The notes under the pieces were generated by a model that was given only the letters and a program-made list of their open reading frames with translations, was not told where the DNA came from and made no database searches. From Vicia villosa (taxonomy: Eukaryota > Streptophyta > Magnoliopsida > Fabales > Fabaceae): a DNA stretch of 64,000 nt. Location of the stretch: positions 147,994,731 to 148,058,730 of the forward strand of contig NC_081180.1 of NCBI RefSeq assembly GCF_029867415.1. Reading direction: 5' to 3'. Made by a program: the position numbers and the translations under genes. Shown piece after piece: positions 12,409-24,209 of this stretch (positions are counted from its first letter, which is position 1; every line of letters begins with the position of its first letter).

Positions 12409-13435
12409 TTGCTAGACTAGTCTTTACAATCCATAACCTGCTCCATCCTGAGTGCTACTACTGCCTAAGCTGAAGCATGGTTAAGAAGAAGGGTGTTGAA
12501 AATATATAGATAATCTCTGTTTGTGTGTGTAACATTATGGTTATTAATTTGTTATATTATAATACTATTTCAAACAAATTAAGCTTTGAGATGTTTTTAA
12601 GTTATGAACAGAAACAATAGTCACTTCAAATTATGTGTTTCTACTCTTGCAAGATTTTATTTATATTTATTTGTTGGGTGTTTGCATGATTAATAATAAG
12701 AATAATAATGCGCTTGTTTGTTGTCACTTGAAACTTTTTTTTTTAGTTATCTTCATTTCTAGTTGTGTTTTATTATTATTATTTTCTCCCTTATCATATG
12801 CGATTCATTGAATTATTTAGTTTTTCAATTATTTGTATAATAAACAAGAAAAATGTATTTTTATAAAGGTTGGTTTTTCTTTTATCAATGAGTCTAGAAT
12901 CGAGTAGCAAGTTCCTAAACATGGTGGATTTATTGGGTGGGGGACAAAGCCATGTGCATGTTTCATATAGCATTTATACATGCCCATGGTATATGTTTCA
13001 TTTATTATTTTTTTATATATACGAATTAATTTGATTTATTATTCTATTTTATGAAATAAAAAAATAATTTAATATATTTTCTTTTAAGATACTCATAACC
13101 AATGTCCCAAAACAATTACTCTATTTCTTCCAATTATAAGAAGTTGGAGATATTTTACATAAATTAAAAAGATATAATTATTGTTGTATAAAAGATATAA
13201 ATTATATTTGATTTTATAATATGGTCGTTCATTAGTTACAGAAAAATAGAAATTAAAAGAATTGAAAAAAGAAAGACTTCATTGATCATAAGAAAAGAGA
13301 AATTAAAAGAATTGAGGCCGGGAAAGAGAAATTAAAAGAATTGAAAAAAAAAAACTTCATCAATTATAGGAAAAGAGAAATTAAAAGAAATGAAAAAAAG
13401 AAAGAGTAATAAATTTTATTTTTAATAGACAATGG
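12409..13435 (+). other. Aux/IAA 3' flank, AT-rich intergenic sequence
   Basis: The 3' UTR probably occupies the first 150-250 bp, where several AATAAT/ATTAAT-type signals occur; no poly(A) site can be fixed from sequence alone. Beyond it is AT-rich sequence with no coding potential, ending in a short tandem repeat at 13246-13405. Confidence 0.4.
13246..13405 (+). repeat. A-rich tandem repeat, four units of 30-50 bp
   Basis: GAAATTAAAAGAATTGAAAA or a close variant recurs four times. Copies 1 and 3 share a longer downstream piece containing ACTTCAT followed by a GGAAAAG-like end. The array abuts the 3' end of the LINE and may derive from its tail or from simple-repeat expansion. Confidence 0.55.
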
Positions 13436-13496
13436 AATTCACTACAAGGAATATAAAGGGTATTCCACCCGATTACAAATAAGAAACGGGAAACCT

Positions 13497-13883
13497 CTAT
13501 CTCCTAAAACATAAGAGAGGAAGAGTATGCCCCGCATAAAAGTTACTATTGCCTATAATATTACAAGAAGTTCTCAACCAATTCCAGGCGTTGAGAATTA
13601 TCGCCGACAAACAATCGTCAAAGATAAAGGACACGTTCTTAAAAATAACAGAATTACGGTTCAACCAGAGAGCCCAAACCGTTGACAACCAAATAATCGC
13701 TATAATTAATCTATAGTCTAAAAACTTCACTTTATCAAAAAAGAGGAAAAACGATTGGAACTCATCAAGACTTATCTCCTCAAAATGGCCTATCCAAGTA
13801 TACACCGTCTTCCAAACATCTCTAGTAAGAGTGCAAGAACCACAAATATGAGATAATGATTCATCAATCGTTGAACAAAACAC
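13497..13883 (-). pseudogene. LINE C-terminal zf-RVT-like fragment
   Basis: Open segment beginning with FCSTIDESLSHICGSCTLTR, followed by VW..VYTWIG and later WALWLNRNSVIFKN. This is the cysteine/histidine region found after the reverse transcriptase in plant L1 elements (zf-RVT). It is separated from the upstream post-RT segments by frame breaks. In intact elements the region is thought to help nucleic-acid binding; here it is only a remnant. Confidence 0.65.
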
Positions 13884-14860
13884 ACAAACGAAGATCGTTC
13901 ACATTTGTTAGGATACCCCTCTTAAATAATTGATCCTTAGAGGGCAACCTATTTAAGAAAAATCTTCAACCGAATAAATGAATCTTCGGGGGAACTTTAA
14001 TCCTCCAGAGGTAATTAATCACAATCAACATAGTCGTAGTGATGTAGGAGAAGAAAGGCGTTTTGTTAAAATAGTAAAAACAAGACTTTACTGTAAATAG
14101 AGCACTTGGATCCTTCAGCCATTCGTAACTGTCATCCGAGTTTTCTGATGGCGTAAAGTCCCTCACGACTTCCTCAAAATGCTGCTGCAAGTTGTGCTGC
14201 TGTGTTGTTCCGTCGTCGACAAAAACCGGAATGTTCAAGCTCCAGCCGCTGGCTGTCCATACCCCAACATCAACCACGGTTTAACCTGGGTTAGCAACCA
14301 TGGAAAAAAGCTCCGGGAAAGCGTCTTTAAGCGGCTGATGGTTGTTCCATCTAGAGTACCATAAGGAAGTATTGTAGTCGTTGTCGGTATTACAATATAC
14401 TTCCCCTGCAAAATAGATACAAGAAGGAGAGATGTTGTTATCGGAAAGAACAAGATCCTTCTACCATATTGAGTCCTGCTTTAACAGCACGCTCTCGTTG
14501 CCAATGAGGACTTTGTTAACCGTATTCGCGCATCTACTTCTTAACAATCTACTCCAAACCGAATCTTGCTCTTTTAGAATACGCCACTTCCATTTATTCA
14601 AAAGATCCTTGTTCATCATCAACATATTTTTAACACCGAGGCCGCCATTGTCACGAGAGGAGCAAACTAAATCCCAACTAACCCAATGGATAGTTTTCTT
14701 ATCACCTCCACCGCCCCACAAGAAATTTCTTTGAATAGATCGGATCTCACTAATGACTTTAGAAGGGGGCTTTGTAAAAGGAAAGCGTATAAATCGGTGT
14801 GGCATTTCAAACCGAATTAATCAAAGAAACGTTCCCCGCTATAGAAAGATGTCTTCCTTT

Positions 14861-15866
14861 CTAAGAAGCAAGTCTCTTCCTCAAAGAGTCGAGCAATTCC
14901 GTCCACATCAAAATCTTCCTAGGACTCGCTCCGATTTTGACACCAAGGAACTTAAAATGTAAGGAGTCCAAATTACAAGAGAGAAAATACGAAGCCGCGT
15001 TGAGGAGCCAATCTCCAACGTTGATACCATAAAGCTTGCTTTTTTGAAAATTTATTTTCAACCCCAACATCATTTCAAAGCCTCTAAGAATTCCTTTCAC
15101 GGTCCAAAGATTACCGCTACTACCATCCTCCACTATTAACGTGTCGTCCGCAAATTGAAGCAAGCTCACGTCCTTCTCTTCACTTATCTTGAAACCTTGA
15201 AAATCACCCCTATCCTTTGCCTTCCTCATGAGAGCCGATAAAGTTTCTGCTACCAAAACAAACAAAAAAGTAGATAAAAGATCTCCTTGACAAAGATCCC
15301 TCTCCACCATGAAATCCTCCGTCGTGCTACCGTTGATAATGACGGACATACTACTCGAGAACACACCACCTTCCATCCAACTTAGCCACCTAGCGCCAAA
15401 ACCCATTTTCTTAAGAATGAACCTCAAAAAGTTCCAACTAACGCAATCAAAAGCTTTGAAGTTTTTCAAAGTCTACTTTCAAAACCATACAACTCCTTTT
15501 TCCTCTTTTGGTCATATCAAACACCTCACTAGCCATAAGGATACCATCAAGAATATTTCGACCCGGGATAAAAGCGGATTGGTTATCGGAGACTAGCTTC
15601 CCTAAAACACTTCTTAACCTTGAAGCCAAGATTTTATAGAGCTCTTTGTACAAACTACCCACAAGACATATAGGGCGATATTCGATCAAAGATTGCATAC
15701 TTTTATTCTTTGGAACAAGGGTGAGAAAATAAGAAGTGCAATCCTTGGCTATTCTACCATTGATATGAAAATCCTCCACAAACTTGTGCACATCTCCTTT
15801 AACGAGATCCCAATGTTGTTTGAAAAGCTCAATAACTATCCGGCCCCGCACTTTTGTTACTGTCAC
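14861..15866 (-). pseudogene. LINE reverse transcriptase, frameshifted
   Basis: Two overlapping minus-strand frames together cover the RT. The upstream one (15866-15447) has LVPKNKSMQSLIEYRPICLV, SDNQSAFIPGRNILDG and VLKVDFEK. The downstream one (15469-14861) resumes at DCVSWNFLRF and contains the catalytic FADDT and later FLGVKIG. The frame change falls just after VDFEK. The family target-primes its own RNA at nicked DNA. With the frameshift and further breaks downstream this copy cannot encode a working enzyme. Confidence 0.85.
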
Positions 15867-17486
15867 AAGACCACACCGCCTCCTTGATTTCCTCCTCCGA
15901 AAAAGCTCTCTCTATCAACTTGCTATCATGATCATTAAGGGAGTTAAAGTCGAGATCTTCTGACAAGGGTCTTCTAGAATTATTCTCTTTAAAGAACAAT
16001 TTGAAATACTCCTTAATCTCCTCTTTGATTTCGCCCACTCCTTCCACTCTACATTGAGCCTGTAACACCCTTTTTATACCCCAAAATAAATAAGCATATG
16101 ATCAGAGAATAAGCATGCATATAATTCAAAAGGGCGTCACATCAACGTTTTCAAAAACTAAAAGCTTTTAAAAACCGACAGCATTTATCCACAATATACA
16201 ACACACCTTGTCATTTCATATAACACCTAGCATTTAATCATAATTCATCCAGAATATGCATTCACAACAGAAAATACTAAAATACTCATGTATTACATTA
16301 AATGATTCATGTCTCATACCATGATCATAACTCAATAACACTTTCAATATAAAATAAACCATAATCAAAATATTTGGCTTAAAGCCTCTCAAACAACAAG
16401 TAGCCAAATAAACAGGTTCACAAGTTGTAACATAATACATAACCAAAGAGAAACATGAGTTCAACATGCCTAGTCTACCCAGTGTTACATGACCAGAGCA
16501 TTGACTCGCTACTTAATCATCAAACAAACTCGGAAGCTCTTCAACTAAATCTTGTACAAACTACTAATCGCTAGAACCTGCATGTCGCCAAACGAGGGCA
16601 ACATTAAAACAGAAGGGTGAGAATATGAATCATTATGAATAAATTATAATAAGATACAATGATTCAATCAATAGTTATAGGAATTCATCACACTTATATA
16701 ACCATGTAAATAATACTAACCAACATTTATTTCTCATGTTACAAGCATACATCAAAACTCAAGGAGTATAATATTAAATTCCAATACTATATTTCCAAAT
16801 AATACACATAACTATAATTATCACATAATCATATATTTTACCAAGTCATGTGTCCAAACATCACCAAATCAAATTATCACATCTCATGTACACATAAAAA
16901 TCACATAAATGCATATATTTAAACATCACATAACCTCAATGTGACTTAATGCAAAACATGTGACTCAATGCATGTGGTACCCAATGTGGACCCAAAGTTC
17001 CACCGCTTTCGATTCATATAGAATCTAGCCACGCTTCAGATCTGGACAAGATCGAAGCCACCAAATGTAAACATATAATTTACCGCTTTCCGAATTCACT
17101 CTAGAATCCAAGCCGTTTCTGATCTGGACAAGATCAAAGCCACTACGCATGTTTCCAATTAAGGATCAACGTAATATACGTCTATTTCCATTCAAGGATC
17201 ACCGTATAATACCATGTGAACCCACAGTTTCACCGCTTCTATAATAAAGTCGATTATGCCATGAATGAATGTACAATTACCAACCAATTATGCAATTAAG
17301 ATCATCTCTACCATCTTAACATTCCGCATATCATAATAATTCAATTCGAGGAATTATCCACCAATTGTACACAACATTCACAAGACATACATATCATTCA
17401 CATTTAAAAGGCCAGTTAATCAATTACGATTCACAAAATCCAATTAACACTAGTATCCATACTATCTCATGTCAATTCAGATTTAC

Positions 17487-17489
<3 letters not shown>

Positions 17490-17530
<41 letters not shown>
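17490..17530. repeat. (AT)n microsatellite, about 41 bp
   Basis: Uninterrupted TA dinucleotide run within the solo LTR. It produces a Tyr-Ile repeat in a chance open frame that is not a gene. Confidence 0.95.
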
Positions 17531-17535
<5 letters not shown>

Positions 17536-18488
17536 TATCAAAACAACATCATCGGCATAACAATATATTATTCTCAACATAAATATTCAAGCCAAAATAC
17601 AAATTCGGTCCATTTCACAAAATACCGCAATTTACCGATAAACCGAATAATAGATCCAAGTCTGAACATAATTCAATCAAATCGACTCAATGCAATAAAT
17701 ACAACTATTAATTATCAATTAATATCACCTACTGCCAGCAAAACTATTTTTATTGAAAAGAATGTCACGCTAGCTTTCTAACGCTTAGAACGATACTTTA
17801 AACAGATTCACTGTTTGAAAGTTATGAATTTGTAAAGTTTTAACGAGGATGTAAACACCGACATCGTAAGCTGACAACTCTAAACATACAAGAATAACTC
17901 TTATAAATTTAATTGTCTAATGGGCTCACTGAAGTAATAATAAAACAACTCTAAAGTGTCAATTACCTTCAATTTTAATTTTATGACTCATCGAATTTAA
18001 CTCTAAATAATCTATAAGCAATTCTAATAACCCTATTGACAACTCTAACCTAATTGAGAATAAGTTAGATTAACCCAATTGTTTATCTATAATTCAAAAC
18101 TCATATATTATACTAAATAATATATAAAGATTATATATTATTAAACAAGTGATATGAACTAATAGGATACATCACATGAGTACATGTTAATAATACCTTT
18201 GTTTGTTTATCTTAAGTGAAGTGATTTTATTATGATACTCATGAAATACATATGTATATATATTGGTAAACTGAGACATGGTGTTCCAAGTAAATTGAAC
18301 ATGAAGCTACAGCACACAGGCAAAGATATGATTTTTATTTTAACACAAACATAAACGCTACAGTACTAATTGGTATATACCCATTTGTTTTATCTTAACT
18401 AGCAGAACAACATATGTATACGTGGATAAAACCGCTCCAGTACCGAAATCAATACACCAACCAAAATATGGTGATACAGTACCGAAAT

Positions 18489-18589
<101 letters not shown>

Positions 18590-19422
18590 ATTTTGAAATT
18601 CTTAATCATCTCTCAATTTCTCTAATGTACCAATTACTAACATCAAAACATGTTTTTAATATCAATTTCATGATTTCTCATTCAAAACATAACATGTCAA
18701 AACCTAAAAATTGAAGAACAAAATCCTTAAATCATGTTAATCTACCCATTGACCCAATCATACTAACCTATAATAATAAGGATTCTCCCCCTTACCTTGA
18801 ATCAATATCCTTCTATCTTCTAGTTTCTCCTCAAATCCTCTTCTCTTCTCTTCTTTCTCCTCTAGCCTTCTTTTTCTTCTTTTCCCCCAAATGAGTTATA
18901 ACCTTTAAAACCCTATTTTCCTTACTATCTCTATTTTTAATGGGCTTAACCCACAATTAATTTAATATTTTATTTCTACTACTTAAGCCCAATTAGTTAT
19001 ATCTCTCTAATAAATTAATTAACCTATTAAACCCAATAAACACAATTATACACAAAATTAATTAATTAAATTAATTATTATATCACATAACAATTAAATA
19101 AATAATTAACACACAAATTAGCCTAATAAAATATACCCCTTATTACTCAATGTCTCATATTTTCGATCTAATCTTAATTACTCGGAAAATTCCCAAAATG
19201 CTAAATATTAACTCATTAATATTTCTAATACTAAAAATATTATAATTTTAGATTAAATATCAATCCGCTATCTCGAACTAATATCGACTAAATCGTCCCA
19301 AAACGCGAAAATTTTAATAAACATCACAAATGACTAAATTAAGCAAATAATTATTAAAAACACCAAATAATATAATCACTAATATAATTAATAAAAATAT
19401 TAATAAAAATCGGGATGTTACA

Positions 19423-20136
19423 GAGCCCCTTCCAAAGATGTGATGGCATTTCTTCTATATTTATCTTTAAGATAGTTACGGAAGAACCGCACATTCCTAT
19501 CATCGTCCCGCAACCAAAGTTGCCTAGATTTCAATCTAAGCATGCTTTCCTTAAGATTCAACAAATTCCATATCTCTCCCGTTACAATATTTCTATCTTT
19601 AACGACGGATGCATTATTTTCACCGAAATTATCCACCAACTTGTTATCCAAGTAACAAAGATTATCCACCTCCTTACTCACCTTCAAATCAATCCATCCA
19701 AGAACTTCTCGATTCCAATTCTTTAACTTAATCTTTAACATTTTCAATTTTTCATACAAGATAAAGTCACCTCTTCCCGTAAGCGTTAACTTAAGCCATT
19801 CCTCTTTCACAGAGGATTTAAAGTCTTAATGAGTGAACCAAACATTATTGAATCGGAAAGGCTTCGGCCCCCAATCGACCTTACCTAAATTAAGCCAAAT
19901 TGGAGTATAATTCGAGATATCGTGATTGCTAACAACTTGATTAGAGACTTCCCACACCTCGATAAGTTTATTCGAAAGAAGGAACCTATCAAGCCTACTC
20001 ATCGCTTTGCCATTCCCTTTAAACCACGTAAATTTCCCTCCGACACAAGGAACATCCACCAATTCCATATCCTCAATGAAACCTCTAAAATATTCCATAT
20101 CTCTGTTATAATTATTTCTACGTTCACCTAGTCTTT
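19423..20136 (-). pseudogene. LINE endonuclease C-terminus and EN-RT linker, minus strand
   Basis: Minus-strand frames encode the end of an apurinic-type endonuclease domain (about 20130-19826: DMELVDVPCVGGKFTWFKG, then SRLDRFLLS, a degenerate SDHxP-like SNHDISNYTPI, and KPFRFNNVWF). The linker follows (19810-19418: SRQLWLRDDDRNVRFFRNYL, NAITSLE). A TAA stop sits between the two pieces, just after NVWFTH, and looks like a point nonsense change because the same frame continues homologously. The linker leads directly into the segment at 16060 once the solo LTR is removed. Confidence 0.8.
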
Positions 20137-20175
20137 CTTTAGAATAAATACAATTGCATTGTATTTATTCTAAAG
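20137..20175. repeat. Perfect 18-bp inverted repeat at the LINE inversion joint
   Basis: CTTTAGAATAAATACAAT (20137-20154), spacer TGC, then the exact reverse complement (20158-20175). It lies where the minus-strand LINE sequence stops and the plus-strand LINE 5' sequence starts. Confidence 0.9.
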
Positions 20176-20600
20176 AATAGTAATACTTTAAGGATGAGAG
20201 AGAGAGAGAGAGAGAGAGAAAGTGTGTCTAGCTTCTCTCTAAGTTTCTCAACACAACATTATGGTTAGAAGGATTTTCTCGGTACCAAACAGCAAGGGAT
20301 GGCGGACAGTAGGACAAGGCTCGGGGGGCAAGAGTTCCACAGGTAAATGGGACATAGCGAGTGGAGATGGTGGTGCAAAGACGAGGGTCTCTACTTCAAT
20401 CTTTGTGATAGAATTTGGTGATAAATGGAGAGCGCGAGACCTGTTCTATGAATTTAAGGGTATGGGAGAGATTGACAAAGTGATAATACAACCTATAAGA
20501 GACAAAAGAGGTAGAAGATTTGGCTTCGTCCGTTTTCTCAATGTCGAGGACGTTCGCTTACTAGCAACTAAGAAGGTATATTTAAAAAATGTCATTAATG
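20176..20600 (+). pseudogene. LINE 5' end: leader and ORF1 fragment with RRM domain, inverted
   Basis: A GA-rich leader (20192-20220) precedes an ATG at 20261. The frame runs into a single RNA-recognition motif: RNP2-like SIFVIEF near residue 47 and RNP1 RRFGFVRF near residue 87. RRM-containing ORF1 proteins are typical of one group of plant L1 elements, where they bind the element RNA. Orientation is opposite to the LINE sequence at 13436-20136. The homologous part ends at a MITE starting at 20601; the apparent continuation of the frame to 20653 is MITE sequence. A host RRM gene fragment is less likely, given the adjoining LINE. Confidence 0.7.
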
Positions 20601-20891
20601 CTCCCTTCGTCCCAAAATATAAGAAAAAAACAAAATCACACTTATTAAGATAAGTAAAACCATAATAATTTGGATGAAGACTTTTTGTGATTTTCTTGAA
20701 ATAATTGTCTTGGGAATATGCAAAAACAATTCTAATTGGTGGTTAATTATAGAAAAAAGTAAGAGAGAGAAAAAATTAAATGCAATTTGTCTTTAATTTC
20801 ACCTTGAAAAAAGATGAAAGTTGATTTTTTTCTCTTATATTTTTGGACAAAAAATATGCAATTTTTCTCTTATATTTTGGGACGGAGGAAG
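20601..20891. mobile_element. Stowaway-like (Tc1/mariner) MITE, 291 bp
   Basis: The left end begins CTCCCTTCGTCCCAAAATAT. The right end is the near complement, ending ATATTTTGGGACGGAGGAAG, followed by TA; the left flank is TG, so one TA copy appears mutated. This CTCCCTCCGTCCCA terminal motif is characteristic of Stowaway-type MITEs. The interior is AT-rich and non-coding. A second partial copy of the right inverted repeat (TCTCTTATATTTTTGGAC) lies near 20831. Confidence 0.75.
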
Positions 20892-20962
20892 TATTATATT
20901 AGAATTATAAAAGAATTGAGGAATAAACTTTTTTACAAAATAACTTATACTTAATTTGATGA

Positions 20963-20982
20963 GGGGGGGGGGGGGGGGGGGG
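20963..20982 (+). repeat. Poly(G) run of 20
   Basis: Twenty consecutive G in AT-rich sequence, directly after GA. The length of such a run is often unreliable in assemblies. Confidence 0.9.
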
Positions 20983-21087
20983 TATTAAAGTATCCTGGAA
21001 TCCATTAAAAATGATAATTAAGTTGACTTAATTTTTTTTATTCATTCTCTTTCTCATACAACACTCACAGTGTACATGCATGCGTTG

Positions 21088-21783
21088 TAGGAATGTTCGC
21101 GGTGCGGTTTTAGCTGTTTTGACGCTAAAAATCATCTGAACCGTGAGAGAAAAAAACGTGCGATTTAGTTTGATTCGGTTGGCTTTCAAAAATAAATCGA
21201 ACTAAACCAAACCAAACTAATGTTGTTTGGATTATTTCAGTTTGTTCAATTTTTTACAAGAAAAATATTGAGCTATACATACACATATAGAGGAAAATAT
21301 AATTTCATGTTTAATCGTTCATACATTACTTTAAAAAAAATATATAATTGTCAAAATAAGATTATAATTTGATGCATAAAAATGCTCTTACAATTTTTTC
21401 TTAGGTCTAAAGAATGACTTACATGAAATTGCATTCGTAAATAAATATTATACAAAGATTACGATAAAATGTATTTTGTCAAAATATTATTTATAAATGA
21501 ATTATATTTTATTTTTTGATGATATATAAATTAAAATATATCACATAATAATAGTTGATTTCTATAAAAAATTAAAGAAATATATATTGGTTAGTAAGGT
21601 TTTATAACATAATACGGTTTGGTTTGGTTTGGTTTCGTTTGCAAAATACAAACTACAAAACGAACCAAACTGCGCGCTTCTGCTAGAAAATGACCCAAAT
21701 ACATTCGAACCAAATGCGGTTTTGGTTTGGTTCAGTTTGATTTTGCGGTTTTTATTGGGCGGGTTTGGTTTTGAACACCCCTA
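21088..21783. mobile_element. Non-autonomous hAT element, 696 bp
   Basis: The left end TAGGAATGTTC and right end GAACACCCCTA are imperfect inverted repeats (TAGGGGTGTTC on the other strand). They are flanked by perfect 8-bp duplications ATGCGTTG at 21080-21087 and 21784-21791, the hallmark of hAT insertions. Subterminal regions carry many AAACCAAACC/GGTTTGGTTT copies in inverted orientation. No transposase is encoded. Confidence 0.9.
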
Positions 21784-21791
21784 ATGCGTTG

Positions 21792-22206
21792 TGTTTAAGA
21801 AGGAAAGTCAATGAATAGTATTTTGACAAAGTTCTATAATACATGCTCTCATAGCTGCAGTTTAAAAATATTTCTATACTCGAGTCCATAACTACATGAC
21901 CATCAATGTTTGTATTTGTACTCATACTTTATAAGTATCTAAGTATCCATACCCATACTCGTTTATTTGTATTTCTATTAAAAAATTATCTATCAATTAT
22001 AATTGATCATGTCATTTTAAGTTTTTAACAATATTAAAAAGATTCAATGATGTTATTGTTAAATTATGAAACAAACAAAAATTTATATTAAAATGCGTAC
22101 AAATTTAATAATTATGTAATTAATAAAATGGATAAATTAATATGTATATATAATAATAAATAGGTGAACACTTTGGTACCCTTGAATTTAATTGGGTACC
22201 AGTACT
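21792..22206. other. AT-rich intergenic stretch, nothing recognised
   Basis: No open frame of note, no RNA gene and no clear element ends. GGTACC-containing segments near 22177 and 22195 resemble GGTACC segments at about 23531 and 23549 beyond the neighbouring solo LTR, hinting at an older element that I could not delimit. Confidence 0.3.
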
Positions 22207-23421
22207 TGTTAGAATTCTATTTGTACATATTGTGTTAATAGATTTTGTGGTATTTCTTAACTCTTTCACCAAGTTTTGATTCCTTTTAGTATGATATTAT
22301 GTAAATGAATAAAATTTTGTTTGGGTTGTACATAAGTTAAGTTTTATGACTTTTCTTTAATCTTTATATAGGTATTGATGATTTTGGCAAGCTTGGATTG
22401 AAAGGCTTTGATGGAATGAGCTTGAAAAAAGGTGTGGAGAGCTAAGCGTGCTTATGCTCCCAAGATTCAATAACCTCGCTTGAAGCGAGGCTTGGTAGAA
22501 GCGAATCCTCATTTTGGGTCCGCTTAGCGGAGCCATCCCGCTAAGCAAAAGCTGAAGACAAATGAGATATTTTGTGTTATCCGCTTAGCGGACCTAGGCC
22601 GCTTAATGAATCTACATTTTAGCCACTTGTGTTTAGGCACTTAAGTTGATATTTTGGGGAATGTTTACCAACTTTTTCATAACATACTTTTAGACCATTT
22701 TCAAGTGTAATTTCAAGATTTCTAAGCATCTTTCTTCATCTTTCTTGAGTTGGATGCTACTAAATCTTGGTTTGTTACTTGTTAGTGAAGCTTCCATGGC
22801 TATGGAGAGCTAAGTTTCATCTTGTGTCAAGATTAGAGGTTGTTAGTTTGTAATTATGTATTTCTTTTAATCTTTTGTGTAAGAACTTGGTTAATGATTA
22901 ATATATGGTGAATATCTTGTTATTTATATCCTATTTGTTGTTTTGGATCACTATTGAGAGATATGTTTCAAATCTTGACCTAAAAGACATTCATCTATCA
23001 ATAAACAAACTCTAGAGATATATTTGTGAGTTGATAATCACTTGTATCAAGCTTTTAAAGATTATCATGTTGATTGTCGGCATGAGAGATCATCTGACGG
23101 TTGATATGATAATATTCACGATATTGCTTTAGAGATAAATGGTATCGAGAGGATACGTGGTTGTATTAATCATTAATAGGTTCATATACATGATTATTAG
23201 AGTACATGTGAAGCAAACTAATGAACACTAATCTTGACACAGTTTTCTCAAATCGTTTTCAAACCCTATTTTATTATCTTTATTTACCTTTCATGCTCTT
23301 TACATCTAATGTTATCAAACTGTTACCCAACCTTAGCTCAAAATACACTAAATTGTAGAACGGAGGTAGTATCACATCAATCCCTGTGGAAACGATAAAG
23401 GAAATAATTACCCTTTTAACA
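22207..23421 (+). mobile_element. Probable solo LTR, 1215 bp
   Basis: The stretch begins TGTTAGAATTC and ends CCTTTTAACA, giving TGTTA/TAACA ends. Flanks are GTACT (22202-22206) and GTACC (23422-23426), a 4-of-5 duplication. The 3' portion has TCCCTGTGGAAACGATA, close to the CCTTGTGGATTCGATA near the 3' end of the Athila-like LTRs, suggesting the same broad group. A GC-rich palindrome cluster with CCGCTTAGCGG lies at 22470-22610. No coding. Confidence 0.55.
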
Positions 23422-24175
23422 GTACCTTCATACAATCAAACAATATTATTCATTGCCATGTCATCTTTTAAATTATTTTATTTTAAAATAAATTAAATAT
23501 TTTAGTTAATTTGCACTAAAGATACTGGTACCCTACTAGTTATCATGGGTACCTATGAATTTACCTGATAAAAATATATAAATAGATATTATGCAGTTAT
23601 GAGGCAGAGTGAATACTAATTTTTCATACTCATATCCGTATTTATTTTATGGGTTTTTATCTTTCCATTATCGATAATCTTGTGAATACCAACTGTAGAT
23701 GATCCAATTGTCATCCTTATGGCTAAGAAAATGATGTTTTGCATTCTAATATTATATATTCAATTCAATTTAGTAATGAGGAAAAAGAGCTTGTTTTACC
23801 ATAATTTTTTTTCTTTAAGAAGCTGGAGATAAAGTAAACTAAATAAAAAAAGGTTAAATATATTTAAAATTCTTCTAAAATTAGTTATTTTTACTTTTTT
23901 CGTCCCTTTAAATTTTTTTGTTAAAGCATCGTCTCTCTAAAATTAGTCATTTTATCTAATAGGAAAAATATCTAACACAGAAGATTTTGAATATGCAAAT
24001 AGTCACTTCAATAAGTATTGATGTGTGTGAACCGCAACTACACGGTTGTGTCAAGTAGTAAAAACTATCAATCTCATAGAGAGATATGTGATTACCAATA
24101 TTTACTTCAATAATGTTTATCTAAAGTGATCAAAAATGGTTTGTGTGATTGCAGATTGAAATAGTAAATTAAAAA

Positions 24176-24206
<31 letters not shown>

Positions 24207-24209
24207 TAG
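23422..24209. other. AT-rich stretch with (AAT)n microsatellite
   Basis: No gene or clear element. An uninterrupted (AAT)n run of about nine units occupies 24181-24208, immediately before the start of an Ogre-like LTR fragment. Confidence 0.6.

Larger units (their letters stand above)
13436..16060 (-). mobile_element. L1-type LINE, 3' part (RT to zinc-finger end), minus strand
   Basis: Minus-strand open segments read in order as the C-terminal two thirds of a plant L1 polyprotein: linker and RT start (16060-15829), RT palm (15866-14861), post-RT region (14805-13966) and a terminal CCHC-like zf-RVT region (13883-13497). Several frameshifts separate them, so the copy is dead. It is interrupted at 16060 by a solo LTR and continues at 19423. 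No poly(A) tail is obvious at the left edge, so the exact 3' end is uncertain. Confidence 0.8.

Noticed and set aside
13436..13450. CACTACAAGGAA resembling a CACTA transposon end
   Set aside because: It lies in the 3' tail of the LINE and no matching terminus or 3-bp duplication was found.
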